Shown: positions 15,549 through 23,499 of the stretch, in pieces | Layout of the letters: every line of letters begins with the position of its first letter | How positions within the stretch are numbered: the first letter of the stretch is position 1 | From: HGM13006 sp900757695 | Lineage (GTDB): Bacteria > Bacillota > Clostridia > Oscillospirales > Oscillospiraceae | Length of the DNA: 34,086 bases | Assembly: GCA_959607825.1 (NCBI GenBank) | Contig: CAUHNW010000029.1 | Span: 1-34,086 of the forward strand | Reading direction: 5' to 3' | Program-made: the position numbers and the translations under genes | Notes under the pieces: generated by a model | What the model was told of the DNA's origin: nothing | Databases searched by the model: none | Seen by the model: only the letters and a program-made list of their open reading frames with translations

Positions 15549-16217
15549 TTACACCCCCTGCTGATTCGGATCCCAGATGACTTTGTGCAGCTGGATCTGA
15601 AGAGTCACGTCGGTAAGATTATGCTGCTTCATATATTCAACCATGTCACAGGGGGCAATCGAGCCGAAAACAGGGCTCAGATAGACGTTGGTATGCTCCC
15701 GGAGCCGGTACTCCTCCATAACCTCCGCAGCCCGATCCAAATCATCCATGGAGCCGCACACAAACTTTACCGTGTCCTGCTGGGTCAGCAGGGGGAGATT
15801 CTGAAGATGCATGGCGTTCTCCATGCCACTGGCAGAAAGCTTATAGTCCATGGTGAAGGAGGGGCGGCAGGGAAGCGCCAGATATGGCGCAAGGTCCACA
15901 CTGCCATTGGTCTCTACCTCTACATAGAGCTCCGGATCCCGGCACAAAAGGGACAGAAGCTCTCCAATATGGGGCTGGATCATGGGCTCGCCGCCGGTGA
16001 CGGTGACATTCTTACTGCCGCTCTCCTTGACCAGCTGGTAGAGCTGGGTTTCGGTGAGATGGGCACGGGCGGCATCGGGGGTCTCCGCCCACTTGGTGTC
16101 GCAGTAGTCACAGCGGAGGTTGCAGCCTGCCAGGCGGATAAAGAAGGCCAGCTGACCGGCCCGGGTGCCTTCGCCATTGATGCTCAGAAAGGTTTCCGCT
16201 ACATTAAAGCTGGACAA
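15549..16217 (-). CDS. queE: 7-carboxy-7-deazaguanine synthase QueE (radical SAM)
   Basis: 222 aa from the preferred TTG start. It carries out the ring contraction of 6-carboxytetrahydropterin to CDG. The radical SAM cluster is C-x3-C-x2-C in AGCNLRCDYCDTKWAE, with the substrate motif FLSINGEGTRAGQLAFFIRL before it and VTVTGGEPMIQP after it. The open frame continues 12 codons upstream to an ATG at 16253, but a perfect AGGAGG (16232-16227) sits 9 nt before TTG 16217-16215, and the extra residues are unlike the family. The gene overlaps the end of queD by 14 nt, favouring coupled translation. Confidence 0.94.
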   Translation of the reverse strand: MSSFNVAETFLSINGEGTRAGQLAFFIRLAGCNLRCDYCDTKWAETPDAARAHLTETQLYQLVKESGSKNVTVTGGEPMIQPHIGELLSLLCRDPELYVEVETNGSVDLAPYLALPCRPSFTMDYKLSASGMENAMHLQNLPLLTQQDTVKFVCGSMDDLDRAAEVMEEYRLREHTNVYLSPVFGSIAPCDMVEYMKQHNLTDVTLQIQLHKVIWDPNQQGV

Positions 16218-16653
16218 TTTGGGGCGCCTCCTTCCCGCCGGTATAGACGGCACAGTTGTTGGGGGTCTCGTAGACGGCGACCTCCTGGGGCGTCAGCCCC
16301 ATTTCCGTCAGCTGCTGGAAGAAGTAGCGGCTGAAATTTTCAGCGGTGGTGCGGAAGGGGAGAAAAACCATGCGGAAATCCTCTTCCCGAAGCGCTTCCA
16401 TGGTCTTTTCCTTCAGTGTGCCCTCTTCCACCAGAAGCGCATGATCGAACCGATCGGCAAGGGTCGTAAGGGCACTTTTCAGGTCGCCAAAGTCAATCAG
16501 CATCCCCTTTTTGGGGCCGGAGGCGATGAGACTGTCGCCGGAGATACGAACCACGATGCGCCACCGGTGACCGTGGATGTTTTTACATTTTCCATCGTAA
16601 CCCTTTAGAAAATGGGCCGCATCAAAGCTGGCCTCGGATTGCAGCATATACAT
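16204..16653 (-). CDS. queD: 6-carboxytetrahydropterin synthase QueD
   Basis: 149 aa. It converts dihydroneopterin triphosphate to 6-carboxy-tetrahydropterin. Zinc histidines appear in SFDAAHFL and the pair in NIHGHRWRIVV, with the catalytic Cys in the preceding KCKNIHGH box. The later FDHALLVEE and Glu of VAVYETPNNCAVY complete the active site. It is the promoter-proximal gene of the preQ1 operon, with AGGAGG 7 nt upstream of the ATG, just after a structured leader with a terminator. Confidence 0.96.
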   Translation of the reverse strand: MYMLQSEASFDAAHFLKGYDGKCKNIHGHRWRIVVRISGDSLIASGPKKGMLIDFGDLKSALTTLADRFDHALLVEEGTLKEKTMEALREEDFRMVFLPFRTTAENFSRYFFQQLTEMGLTPQEVAVYETPNNCAVYTGGKEAPQIVQL

Positions 16654-16829
16654 AATTTATCCTCCTAAACCACGCAGCCCATTGGAACAAAAAAAGAGCG
16701 CAATTACTGCGCCCATAAGCCCCACAATGCACTGCATGGTGGGGAAAACCTGGTTTTGTTTACTGACAGGAGGGCCGCGAACTGTCATGGTTCAATTGTA
16801 AAAGGCGCACAGGTCTCCCTATGCGCCCC
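16654..16829 (-). ncRNA. Structured queD leader, candidate preQ1-linked riboswitch/attenuator
   Basis: Reading the minus strand from the likely start (about 16828), the leader forms a perfect 10-bp stem with GAGA tetraloop (16827-16804), then TGACAG/CTGTCA (16787-16764), then CCCCAC/GTGGGG (16744-16720), and finally a terminator hairpin. The 3' strand of the first stem (TGCGCC, 16809-16804) could instead pair with the 5' strand of the terminator (GGCGCA, 16713-16708), giving mutually exclusive folds. I could not match it with certainty to preQ1 class I, II or III from memory; the ligand is inferred from the genes. Confidence 0.55.
16689..16714 (-). terminator. Intrinsic terminator inside the queD leader
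   Basis: Minus strand GGGCGCA (16714-16708) pairs with TGCGCTC (16702-16696) and is followed by seven T residues (16695-16689). It lies 36 nt upstream of the queD ATG and downstream of the operon promoter, so it can only act as an attenuator. Confidence 0.8.
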
Positions 16830-16831
16830 GG

Positions 16832-16860
16832 ATTATAGCATGTTTTATTTCAAAATGCAA
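16832..16860 (-). promoter_or_regulatory. Promoter of the queD-queE-folE-queC-queF-mutY operon
   Basis: Minus strand TTGCAT (16860-16855), 17-bp spacer, TATAAT (16837-16832). It sits only 8 bp past the marR stop, with no visible terminator between, so marR transcripts may run into the leader. Confidence 0.8.
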
Positions 16861-16868
16861 GAAGAAGG

Positions 16869-17321
16869 TTAAAGCTTCTCCAAAGCGCTCTCATACGCCC
16901 GGAAGAGTGTTGCGGCGCTTTTGAGCAGGGCGGTAAAGGTTTCCTGCCCCAGAGAATCTACAACGCTTTTGTGGAATGTCCGCATCTGATCGGTGGCAGT
17001 CTGGTATACGGCTGTCCCGGCGGGGGTCAGAGAGACGAAGGTGTTCCGGCGGCTGTTTTTGTCCACGGTGCGAAGGATCCAGTCCTTTTCCTCCAGTGAT
17101 TTCAGGAGCTTGGAGATCATGGAAACGGATACAGACAGCTCCTCGGCCAGCGAGGAAACGTAGACGCCGGGGATGTCCGGATGTGCATCCTGACTGCATT
17201 GCAGCGCAGTCAAAATCAAATATTCCGGCTGTGTCACACCGGGGGTGATCTTGCTCCAATCCATCCGTCTCAGGTGCTGATGAAGCAGCAGGAAGCCCTG
17301 ACTGCCGGTAAGATTCTCCAC
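16869..17321 (-). CDS. MarR family transcriptional regulator
   Basis: 150 aa with the winged-helix core of MarR proteins: PEYLILTALQC, VSSLAEELSVSVSMISKLLK (recognition helix), SLEEKDWILRTVDKNSRRNT (wing with the DxRxxxx-type pattern) and FVSLTPAGTAVYQ. The flanking helices form the dimer interface. It is divergent from the MacB-like transporter gene and probably represses it and itself in response to a small toxic ligand. RBS AGGAGG precedes the ATG. Family call is firm; the target is inferred from position. Confidence 0.92.
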   Translation of the reverse strand: MENLTGSQGFLLLHQHLRRMDWSKITPGVTQPEYLILTALQCSQDAHPDIPGVYVSSLAEELSVSVSMISKLLKSLEEKDWILRTVDKNSRRNTFVSLTPAGTAVYQTATDQMRTFHKSVVDSLGQETFTALLKSAATLFRAYESALEKL

Positions 17322-17349
17322 ATTACATTCCTCCTAACTAACTGCCGCT

Positions 17350-17378
17350 ATTCTACTGCAAAAAATTTCAGGTGTCAA
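17350..17378 (-). promoter_or_regulatory. marR promoter
   Basis: Minus strand TTGACA (17378-17373), 17-bp spacer, TAGAAT (17355-17350), about 28 nt before the start codon. A rightward promoter for the ABC gene is likely nearby (TTTACA at 17401 with TATGGT/TATACA downstream), but I cannot fix its spacing. Confidence 0.75.
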
Positions 17379-17472
17379 CAATTTCGATATTCAAAAAATG
17401 TTTACACCTTTTCATTTGCGATATGGTATGGTATACAAGTATTTTTATGCGTTCAGAGAAAGGGGTACCCCA

Positions 17473-20190
17473 GTGCTGCAATTAAAGAATATCAAGAAGG
17501 ATTATCTCTCCGGGGATGAAACGGTCCATGCCCTGAAGGGCATCGATATTTCCTTTCGGGAAAATGAGTTTGTTTCGATCCTTGGACAGTCCGGCTGCGG
17601 AAAGACCACACTGCTGAATATCATTGGCGGTCTGGACCGCTATACGTCAGGAGATCTTGTGATCAACGGCCGATCTACCAAGGAATTTCGGGATCGAGAT
17701 TGGGACACATACCGGAACCATTCCGTAGGCTTTGTCTTTCAGAGCTATAATTTGATCCCACACCAGAATGTGCTCTCTAATGTAGAGCTTGCCCTGACTC
17801 TTTCCGGTGTGACAAAGGCCGAACGACGCCGCAGAGCCAAGGAGGCACTGGAGAAGGTTGGACTTGGCAATCAGCTGAAAAAGAAGCCTAACCAGATGTC
17901 CGGCGGTCAGATGCAGCGGGTGGCCATTGCCCGGGCCCTGGTGAATAACCCGGATATCCTTTTGGCGGATGAGCCCACCGGCGCGCTGGACTCCGAGACC
18001 TCTGTACAGGTCATGGAGATTCTGAAGGAAGTGGCAAAGGATAAGCTGGTGATCATGGTCACCCACAACCCGGAGCTGGCAGAGCAATATTCCACCCGAA
18101 TCATCCGGGTACTGGATGGCGAGGTGGTATCCGACTCTATGCCCTATACGCCGGATCAGGCGGAGCTTCAGCAGGTCCGTGCCGAAGCTGCGGAAAAAAA
18201 GCCATCCATGAGTTACCTGACTGCTCTGAGCCTTAGCCTGAACAATCTGATGACAAAGAAAGGGCGTACGATCCTGACTGCGTTTGCCGGATCCATTGGC
18301 ATAATTGGCATTGCGCTGATCCTTTCTCTGTCCAGCGGTATGCAGGACTATATTAATAAGATGGAAGAGGACACCCTGACCTCCTATCCCATTACCATTC
18401 AGGAGGCCACCATGGATATGTCCTCTATGATGGGTACTATGATGAGCGTAAACAGCAAGGGGGAGGAGCATGAGCCGGGGCAGGTATATTCCAGCAGCGT
18501 TATGACGGATATCATCGATTCCATGATGTCTAAAATCTCCACCAACGATCTTTCGAGCTTTAAGAAGGTGCTGGAGGAGGACGGCAATGAAATTGCCGCA
18601 CTGGCCTCGGAGATCCGCTATTCCTATCCCACGGAGATCGGGATCTATACAAAAAATACACAGGGGCAGCTCCATCGGGTCAATCCTATTTCGGTGCTGG
18701 ATGAGATCGGTATGGGAGATATTGCGGCACAGATGGGCATGAACAGCATCGATGTGTGCACCGAGCTTTCCGACAATCCCAACACCCGGAGCAGTGACTA
18801 TGAACTGCTTACGGGTACATGGCCGGCAAATCAGAATGAAGTGGTGCTGATCCTGAATCATAATTATGAGGTCACAGATTATACCCTCTACGCACTGGGG
18901 CTGAAGGATACCCAGCAGCTGAAGGACGCCATTCAAAAGGCTCAGCAGGATCTTGCGGACGATGGAACGGTGAAGGACAGCGACATTGCTCAGGAGGAGA
19001 CCACCTACAGCTATGAGGATATGCTGGGGCTGGATCTTCGGCTGGTGCTGCCCACGGACTGCTATCAGGAAGACGGCGGCGTGTACACGGATATGCGGGA
19101 TGACGACAGCTTTATGGAGCGTGTATATGACAGCGCACAGCCATTAAAGGTAGTCGGCATTGTCCGCACCACCTCGGAAAGCAACAACGAATACGGAACC
19201 ATCGGCTATACCTCGGCGCTTACCTCCTATGTGGTGGGCGCAGTGGAAAACAGTGACATTGTCAAGGCACAGAAAGAAAACTCAAAGGTAGACGTCTTCA
19301 CGGGACTGCCGTTCCAGGGGACAGCGGCCGGGGAAGCAGCACTGGCGGCGCAGGAGGATGCCGGCGGCAGCGCCGGATTTACCGAGGCACAAAGTCAGCT
19401 GGTACAGGATACCATTGCCATGCTCCCGGAAATGTACCAGAGCCAGCTTTCCGCACTGCCGGAGGAACAGCAGGCGGCCATGCTGGTGGAGAACGGACTG
19501 CTGGCGCAGGCGGATCTGGATGCGTTGGGGGATGGCAGTCAGAGCAGGGAAAAGGTCGTCTCCGATTCCAGCTATGAAGCCAATCTGATGACGTTAGGGG
19601 CAGCCACATTGGATGACCCCAATTCCATCAGTCTCTATGCCGCTTCTTTTGAAGATAAAGAGGCACTGACCGATGCGCTGGATGCCTACAACGATAAGAT
19701 GACTGCCGAGGGGAAGGACGACCAGGTGATTCACTATACGGATTATGTGGGAATGCTCATGAGCTCGGTGACGGATATCGTGAACATCGTCAGCTATGTG
19801 CTCATTGCCTTTGTGGGGATTTCGCTGGTGGTGTCCTCTATCATGATCGGTGTGATTACGTTGATCTCGGTGCAGGAGCGCACCAAGGAGATCGGCATTC
19901 TCCGCTCCATCGGCGCCTCCAAGCGGGACGTAAGCAGAGTGTTTAACGCAGAGACCCTGATTATCGGTCTGGGAGCGGGCGTGATTGGCATTGTGGTAAC
20001 AGTGCTATTGAATATTCCGATCAACATGATCATTGATCATCTGGCTGGAATTGGTGATGTAGCCAAGCTGCCGCCAATGGGCGGACTGATCCTTGTGCTG
20101 ATTTCGGTACTGCTGACGATGATTGCGGGACTGATCCCGGCAAAGACTGCTGCGCGAAAGGATCCGGTAGAGGCCCTGAGAACTGAATAA
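17473..20190 (+). CDS. MacB-like ABC transporter, ATPase fused to FtsX-type permease
   Basis: 905 aa from the GTG at 17473, which has AAAGGGG about 8 nt upstream; the frame is open 25 codons further but without family similarity. Residues 1-230 are the ATPase: Walker A GQSGCGKTT, signature MSGGQMQRVA, Walker B ILLADEPTGAL and the H-loop VTHNPELAEQY. A first helix follows at about 275 (TILTAFAGSIGIIGIALILS), then a large extracytoplasmic domain of about 490 residues. Three C-terminal helices carry the FtsX/MacB core (VISVQERTKEIGILRSIGAS-type motif). Such exporters move peptides, antibiotics or lipoproteins by mechanotransmission. It is divergent from marR. Confidence 0.92.
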   Translation: MLQLKNIKKDYLSGDETVHALKGIDISFRENEFVSILGQSGCGKTTLLNIIGGLDRYTSGDLVINGRSTKEFRDRDWDTYRNHSVGFVFQSYNLIPHQNVLSNVELALTLSGVTKAERRRRAKEALEKVGLGNQLKKKPNQMSGGQMQRVAIARALVNNPDILLADEPTGALDSETSVQVMEILKEVAKDKLVIMVTHNPELAEQYSTRIIRVLDGEVVSDSMPYTPDQAELQQVRAEAAEKKPSMSYLTALSLSLNNLMTKKGRTILTAFAGSIGIIGIALILSLSSGMQDYINKMEEDTLTSYPITIQEATMDMSSMMGTMMSVNSKGEEHEPGQVYSSSVMTDIIDSMMSKISTNDLSSFKKVLEEDGNEIAALASEIRYSYPTEIGIYTKNTQGQLHRVNPISVLDEIGMGDIAAQMGMNSIDVCTELSDNPNTRSSDYELLTGTWPANQNEVVLILNHNYEVTDYTLYALGLKDTQQLKDAIQKAQQDLADDGTVKDSDIAQEETTYSYEDMLGLDLRLVLPTDCYQEDGGVYTDMRDDDSFMERVYDSAQPLKVVGIVRTTSESNNEYGTIGYTSALTSYVVGAVENSDIVKAQKENSKVDVFTGLPFQGTAAGEAALAAQEDAGGSAGFTEAQSQLVQDTIAMLPEMYQSQLSALPEEQQAAMLVENGLLAQADLDALGDGSQSREKVVSDSSYEANLMTLGAATLDDPNSISLYAASFEDKEALTDALDAYNDKMTAEGKDDQVIHYTDYVGMLMSSVTDIVNIVSYVLIAFVGISLVVSSIMIGVITLISVQERTKEIGILRSIGASKRDVSRVFNAETLIIGLGAGVIGIVVTVLLNIPINMIIDHLAGIGDVAKLPPMGGLILVLISVLLTMIAGLIPAKTAARKDPVEALRTE

Positions 20191-20194
20191 TCGG

Positions 20195-20236
20195 ATCAAA
20201 ACCAAGGCACTGGAAGGTGAAAATCTTCCAGTGCCT
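20195..20236. terminator. Bidirectional terminator between the ABC transporter and GNAT genes
   Basis: AGGCACTGGAAG (20205-20216) and CTTCCAGTGCCT (20225-20236) form a perfect 12-bp stem. The minus-strand tail TGGTTTTGATC is U-rich; the plus-strand tail is not. It lies between two convergent genes. Confidence 0.7.
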
Positions 20237-20245
20237 GATTGCATG

Positions 20246-20923
20246 TTATGAGGTCTTTTGCGGAAGCTGATACCAGCGGGATTCGGTTGCACAGACTCGA
20301 AAGCCCAGCTTATCATAGAGCGCCAGTGCACGGTCGTTGTCAGAGGCAACGGTGACAGTTACCGTGTCTCCCGGACAGCGCTTCAAAAGCGCAAGGGTGA
20401 GATCGGTCCCTCTGCCGCGGTATTTGGGCAGCACGGCCACGGCAGCCAGTTCGTTTTCGTGGAGCTCGCCAATGCCGTAGGGATGGCCGTCCTTCGTAAG
20501 GGCCAGAAAGGCCCGCTGTTTTTCACGGTAGATCCGGGCGATTTGGGCTCGATCGTAGCTGAGGGCGTGAGAGACGGACTGGAAGCAGCGGTTATAGATC
20601 CGCTGATAAATGCTGTCGTTTTCCGGGGTCATTGGGGTCAGCGTGACGGACTTTCCCTCGGGCAGTGCCGCCTTGTCGGCGTGGAGCAGATAGATATCAT
20701 AGGCATAGGGCAGAAAGTCAAGGGAGCCCTCCCATGATACAAAGCATGTTTCTGCACCGCACATCCGACAGAAATGTTCACACTCCGACAGCATGCCGCC
20801 CAGATGATTGGGGAGCACGGTGCGCAGGAGAATATAGGCGCGGCCAGAAATGGGAATCTCTCGCAGGATCAGGGTGGCGGTACCGCCCTGACAGGTAAAT
20901 ACAGGAATATTGTTCATTGTCAT
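20246..20923 (-). CDS. GNAT family N-acetyltransferase
   Basis: 225 aa from ATG 20923; a second ATG two codons later at 20917 is equally possible. The acetyl-CoA binding motif A is clear in the C-terminal half: ELAAVAVLPKYRGRGTDLTL (RGRGT pyrophosphate loop), followed by VTVASDNDRALALYDKLGFR, the classic GNAT end. The N-terminal ~100 residues, with HFCRMCGAETCFVSWEG, are not a recognised domain; the C-x2-C there is notable but alone does not show metal binding. The frame stays open to 21022, beyond the promoter, so the longer version is unlikely. Substrate unknown. Confidence 0.85.
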   Translation of the reverse strand: MTMNNIPVFTCQGGTATLILREIPISGRAYILLRTVLPNHLGGMLSECEHFCRMCGAETCFVSWEGSLDFLPYAYDIYLLHADKAALPEGKSVTLTPMTPENDSIYQRIYNRCFQSVSHALSYDRAQIARIYREKQRAFLALTKDGHPYGIGELHENELAAVAVLPKYRGRGTDLTLALLKRCPGDTVTVTVASDNDRALALYDKLGFRVCATESRWYQLPQKTS

Positions 20924-20933
20924 CACCGAAATC

Positions 20934-20962
20934 AGTATACCATGGGGCGGAATTATCATCAA
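20934..20962 (-). promoter_or_regulatory. GNAT gene promoter giving a very short leader
   Basis: Minus strand TTGATG (20962-20957), 17-bp spacer, TATACT (20939-20934). Transcription would start near 20927, only a few bases before ATG 20923, so the mRNA may be nearly leaderless. Confidence 0.7.
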
Positions 20963-20979
20963 GTCCCGTAAAATTACTA

Positions 20980-21008
20980 TTGAGTTCCCGAGGGGAATGT
21001 GATAGAAT
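20980..21008 (+). promoter_or_regulatory. pyrB promoter
   Basis: TTGAGT (20980-20985), 17-bp spacer, TAGAAT (21003-21008), back-to-back with the GNAT promoter. The roughly 55-nt leader holds a 7-bp hairpin (CCGCTGC 21027-21033, GCGGCGG 21039-21045) but no T-run and no PyrR-type binding site that I can recognise. Confidence 0.75.
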
Positions 21009-21069
21009 AAGCCGAAAAACATTGAACCGCTGCTATTGGCGGCGGAAATCGGAACAGGAGGGCGTCCCG

Positions 21070-22134
21070 TTGAAACTGAGAAACTTGATCGATATTGAAG
21101 ACCTCTCGCTGGAGGAATGGAACGAGCTGTACGGGCTGGCCAGTCAGATCATTGCACATCCCAAAGATTTTGTGGATGCATTGCATGGTGATGTCATGGC
21201 CAGTCTTTTTTTTGAGCCTTCTACACGAACGAATTTCAGCTTCCAGACGGCGATGCTGCGGTTGGGCGGCAGCGTGTTCGGATTTGCAGACCCCAAATCG
21301 TCTTCGACCTCCAAGGGAGAGACGCTGAAGGATACCGTTAAAATGGTATCCGGCTATGCGGATGTGATCGTGATGCGTTCTCCCAAGGAGGGAGCAGCCA
21401 AGGCGGCAAGCCTTTATTCCGATGTGCCCGTGATCAATGCCGGGGACGGCGGCCATATGCATCCCACCCAGACATTGGCGGATCTTACCACCATCGCCTC
21501 CAAGCGGGGGGAGATCCGGGATCTCAACATCGGCCTCTGCGGCGACCTCAAAAATGGCCGGACGGTTCACTCTCTGATCAAGGCAATGGCAAAATTCCCG
21601 GGGATTCGGTTCTACCTGATTGCGCCCCGTGATCTGGCCATTCCGGCCTATATGATCGAGTTTATGAAGGCCAACGGACAGCGGTTTGTGGAGGTTACCA
21701 ATTTGGAGGCGACCATGCCCCAGCTGGACGTGCTCTATATGACCCGGATCCAGCGGGAGCGCTTTACCGATCCCCTGGAATATGACCGGCTCAAGGGCGT
21801 CTACATTCTCAATCGTGGAAAGCTTCGGACGGCAAAAAAGGATCTTCTTATTATGCATCCGCTGCCAAGAGTGGATGAGATCGAGCAGGATGTGGACGAG
21901 GATCCAAGAGCGGTTTATTTTGAACAGGCAAGATACGGTATGTTTGCCCGGATGGCACTGCTGCTGACGCTGGTAAAGGGACAGGGGAGACAGAAGCCGG
22001 AGCCGCAGGAGATCGGGAAGAGCCCGCTGTGTCACAACCCCAGGTGCATCACCCAGTCGGAGCTGTATCTGCCCAATCTGACGAAAACTACAGGCGGAAA
22101 GTGCTGCTGCGCCTTCTGCGATAAGGAGATATAA
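21070..22134 (+). CDS. pyrB: Aspartate carbamoyltransferase PyrB with C-terminal PyrI-like zinc ribbon
   Basis: 354 aa from TTG 21070 (GGAGG 8-9 nt upstream); the frame is open to 20917 but that part overlaps the promoters. It condenses carbamoyl phosphate and aspartate in pyrimidine synthesis. Catalytic-chain motifs are EPSTRTNFSF (carbamoyl-phosphate loop), SKGETLKDT (Lys from the neighbouring subunit), HPTQTLADL, MTRIQRERF and HPLPR. The catalytic part ends near residue 305. The tail carries Cys321-x4-Cys326-x20-Cys347-x2-Cys350 and ends CDKEI, closely resembling the zinc domain of the regulatory chain PyrI (C-x4-C, C-x2-C, ending CEKEF in E. coli). The nucleotide-binding half of PyrI is absent. 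It is followed directly by the methyltransferase. Confidence 0.93.
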   Translation: MKLRNLIDIEDLSLEEWNELYGLASQIIAHPKDFVDALHGDVMASLFFEPSTRTNFSFQTAMLRLGGSVFGFADPKSSSTSKGETLKDTVKMVSGYADVIVMRSPKEGAAKAASLYSDVPVINAGDGGHMHPTQTLADLTTIASKRGEIRDLNIGLCGDLKNGRTVHSLIKAMAKFPGIRFYLIAPRDLAIPAYMIEFMKANGQRFVEVTNLEATMPQLDVLYMTRIQRERFTDPLEYDRLKGVYILNRGKLRTAKKDLLIMHPLPRVDEIEQDVDEDPRAVYFEQARYGMFARMALLLTLVKGQGRQKPEPQEIGKSPLCHNPRCITQSELYLPNLTKTTGGKCCCAFCDKEI

Positions 22135-23307
22135 ATGGAAGGACAGGTTTGCCTGAATCGGGGAGAGGAAAAGGATGTCGAAAACGGCTCTCTCTGGATC
22201 TATGACAATGAAATTGATTGGTGCACAGATACCTGCCGGGATGGCGATGTGGTAACGGTGCTGGACAGCCGCCGCCGGTTCTGTGCCAAGGGCTTTTTTA
22301 ACAGCAAAAGCAAAATTGTAGTGCGGGTGCTGACCAGAGATCCCGAGGAGACGATAGACCATGGGTTTTTTCACAAGCGGATCCGGCGGGCTTGGGAATA
22401 TCGGCAGTCCATCGGCCTGACCAATGCCTGCCGGGTGGTGTTTGGAGATTCCGATGGACTGCCGGGCCTGACGGTGGACAAGTTTGGAGATTATCTCTCT
22501 ATTCAGATCGTTTCGCTGGGGATGGAGCAGTGGAAGCAGAATATAGTGGAGATCCTTGTGGAGATTTTTGCACCGAAGGGGATCTATGAGCGGAACGACC
22601 TGCAGGTGCGGGAAAAGGAAGGGCTGCCCCAGCAGACAGGCTGCCTCTACGGAGCGGTGCCCCAGCAGTGTGAGATCTTGGAGCATGATGCCAGAATGCT
22701 GGTAAGCATTCCCGATGGACAGAAGACCGGTCATTTTCTGGATCAGCAGGAAAATCGGGGCATTCTCAAGGACTATGTAAAAGGAAAAACGGTGCTGGAT
22801 CTATGCTGCTGCAGCGGCGGATTTTCTGTCCATGCGGGGCTCTATGGAGCAAAATCCGTAGACGCCGTGGATGTTTCGGAGCGGGCGCTGGAGCTGGTAA
22901 GGAACAATGCGGCCCTCAATGGTCTTGGCTGCGTGAATACCATTTGTGAGAATGTATTCGATCTGGCAAAGCGCCTGTGCGATGAGGGGAAGCAGTACGA
23001 TGTGGTGATTCTGGATCCTCCGGCCTTTGCAAAGTCCCGCCGGGTACTGGAAGCGGCCTATAAGGGCTATAAGGAGCTCAATTACCGCTGTATGCAGCTG
23101 ACAAAGTCCGGCGGCTTTATGCTGACCTGCTCCTGCAGCCAGTTTATGACCCGGGACCTGTTCCTGAAAATGCTCCGGGAAGCGGCGGTGGACAGCGGAA
23201 GACAGGTGCGGCTGATCCGGGAGGTCATGCAGTCAAGAGATCATCCTGCGGCCATTGGCGAAGAGTCCGCTCTTTATCTCAAGGGGTGGATGCTGAACAT
23301 CTGGTGA
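22135..23307 (+). CDS. Class I SAM-dependent rRNA methyltransferase, RlmI-like
   Basis: 390 aa. A PUA-type RNA-binding domain occupies about residues 1-75 (GEEKDVENGSLWIYDNEID, FCAKGFFNSKSKIVVRVLT). A linker with GDSDGLPGLTVDKFGDYLSI leads to the Rossmann methyltransferase fold: SAM loop VLDLCCCSGGFSVHAGLYGA and catalytic DPPAFAKSRR, with a late SCSQFMTRD. E. coli RlmI makes m5C1962 in 23S rRNA; the exact base here is not shown. ATG follows the pyrB stop with no gap (TAAATG), so it is co-transcribed with pyrB. Confidence 0.9.
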   Translation: MEGQVCLNRGEEKDVENGSLWIYDNEIDWCTDTCRDGDVVTVLDSRRRFCAKGFFNSKSKIVVRVLTRDPEETIDHGFFHKRIRRAWEYRQSIGLTNACRVVFGDSDGLPGLTVDKFGDYLSIQIVSLGMEQWKQNIVEILVEIFAPKGIYERNDLQVREKEGLPQQTGCLYGAVPQQCEILEHDARMLVSIPDGQKTGHFLDQQENRGILKDYVKGKTVLDLCCCSGGFSVHAGLYGAKSVDAVDVSERALELVRNNAALNGLGCVNTICENVFDLAKRLCDEGKQYDVVILDPPAFAKSRRVLEAAYKGYKELNYRCMQLTKSGGFMLTCSCSQFMTRDLFLKMLREAAVDSGRQVRLIREVMQSRDHPAAIGEESALYLKGWMLNIW

Positions 23308-23364
23308 TGCTGTTATGGTTTCCGGATGCGGACAAAAATTTTGCCAAAGCATGAAAAAATGTGC

Positions 23365-23393
23365 TTGACAAAATCCTGTACACGTGGTAATAT
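23365..23393 (+). promoter_or_regulatory. tRNA operon promoter
   Basis: TTGACA (23365-23370), exact 17-bp spacer, TAATAT (23388-23393), 25 bp before the first tRNA. It is the closest to consensus in this window, as expected for stable RNA. Confidence 0.85.
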
Positions 23394-23418
23394 CTTAGGG
23401 CTGACATTTCAGCCCTAT

Positions 23419-23493
23419 GCGGGTGTAGTTCAATGGCTAGAATCCCAGCCTTCCAAGCTGGTTGTGTGGGTTCGATTCCCATCACCCGCTCCA
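23419..23493 (+). tRNA. tRNA-Gly (anticodon TCC)
   Basis: The acceptor stem GCGGGTG pairs with CACCCGC; the anticodon loop CTTCCAA holds TCC; the T-loop GGTTCGATTCC is standard. Discriminator T and encoded CCA (23491-23493). First of five tRNAs in one transcript. Confidence 0.95.
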
Positions 23494-23499
23494 TGATCT

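Noticed and set aside
16654..16829. Assignment of the queD leader to a specific preQ1 riboswitch class or a T-box
   Set aside because: I could not match any class consensus from memory, and no T-box (TGGN-bearing) motif is present. It is left as a candidate.
17647..18936. Long antisense frames such as 429 aa opposite the MacB-like gene, 585 aa opposite pyrB, 531 aa opposite the GldG gene
   Set aside because: They are mirror frames of well-supported genes in GC-rich codon usage. None has a family motif or RBS-start combination.
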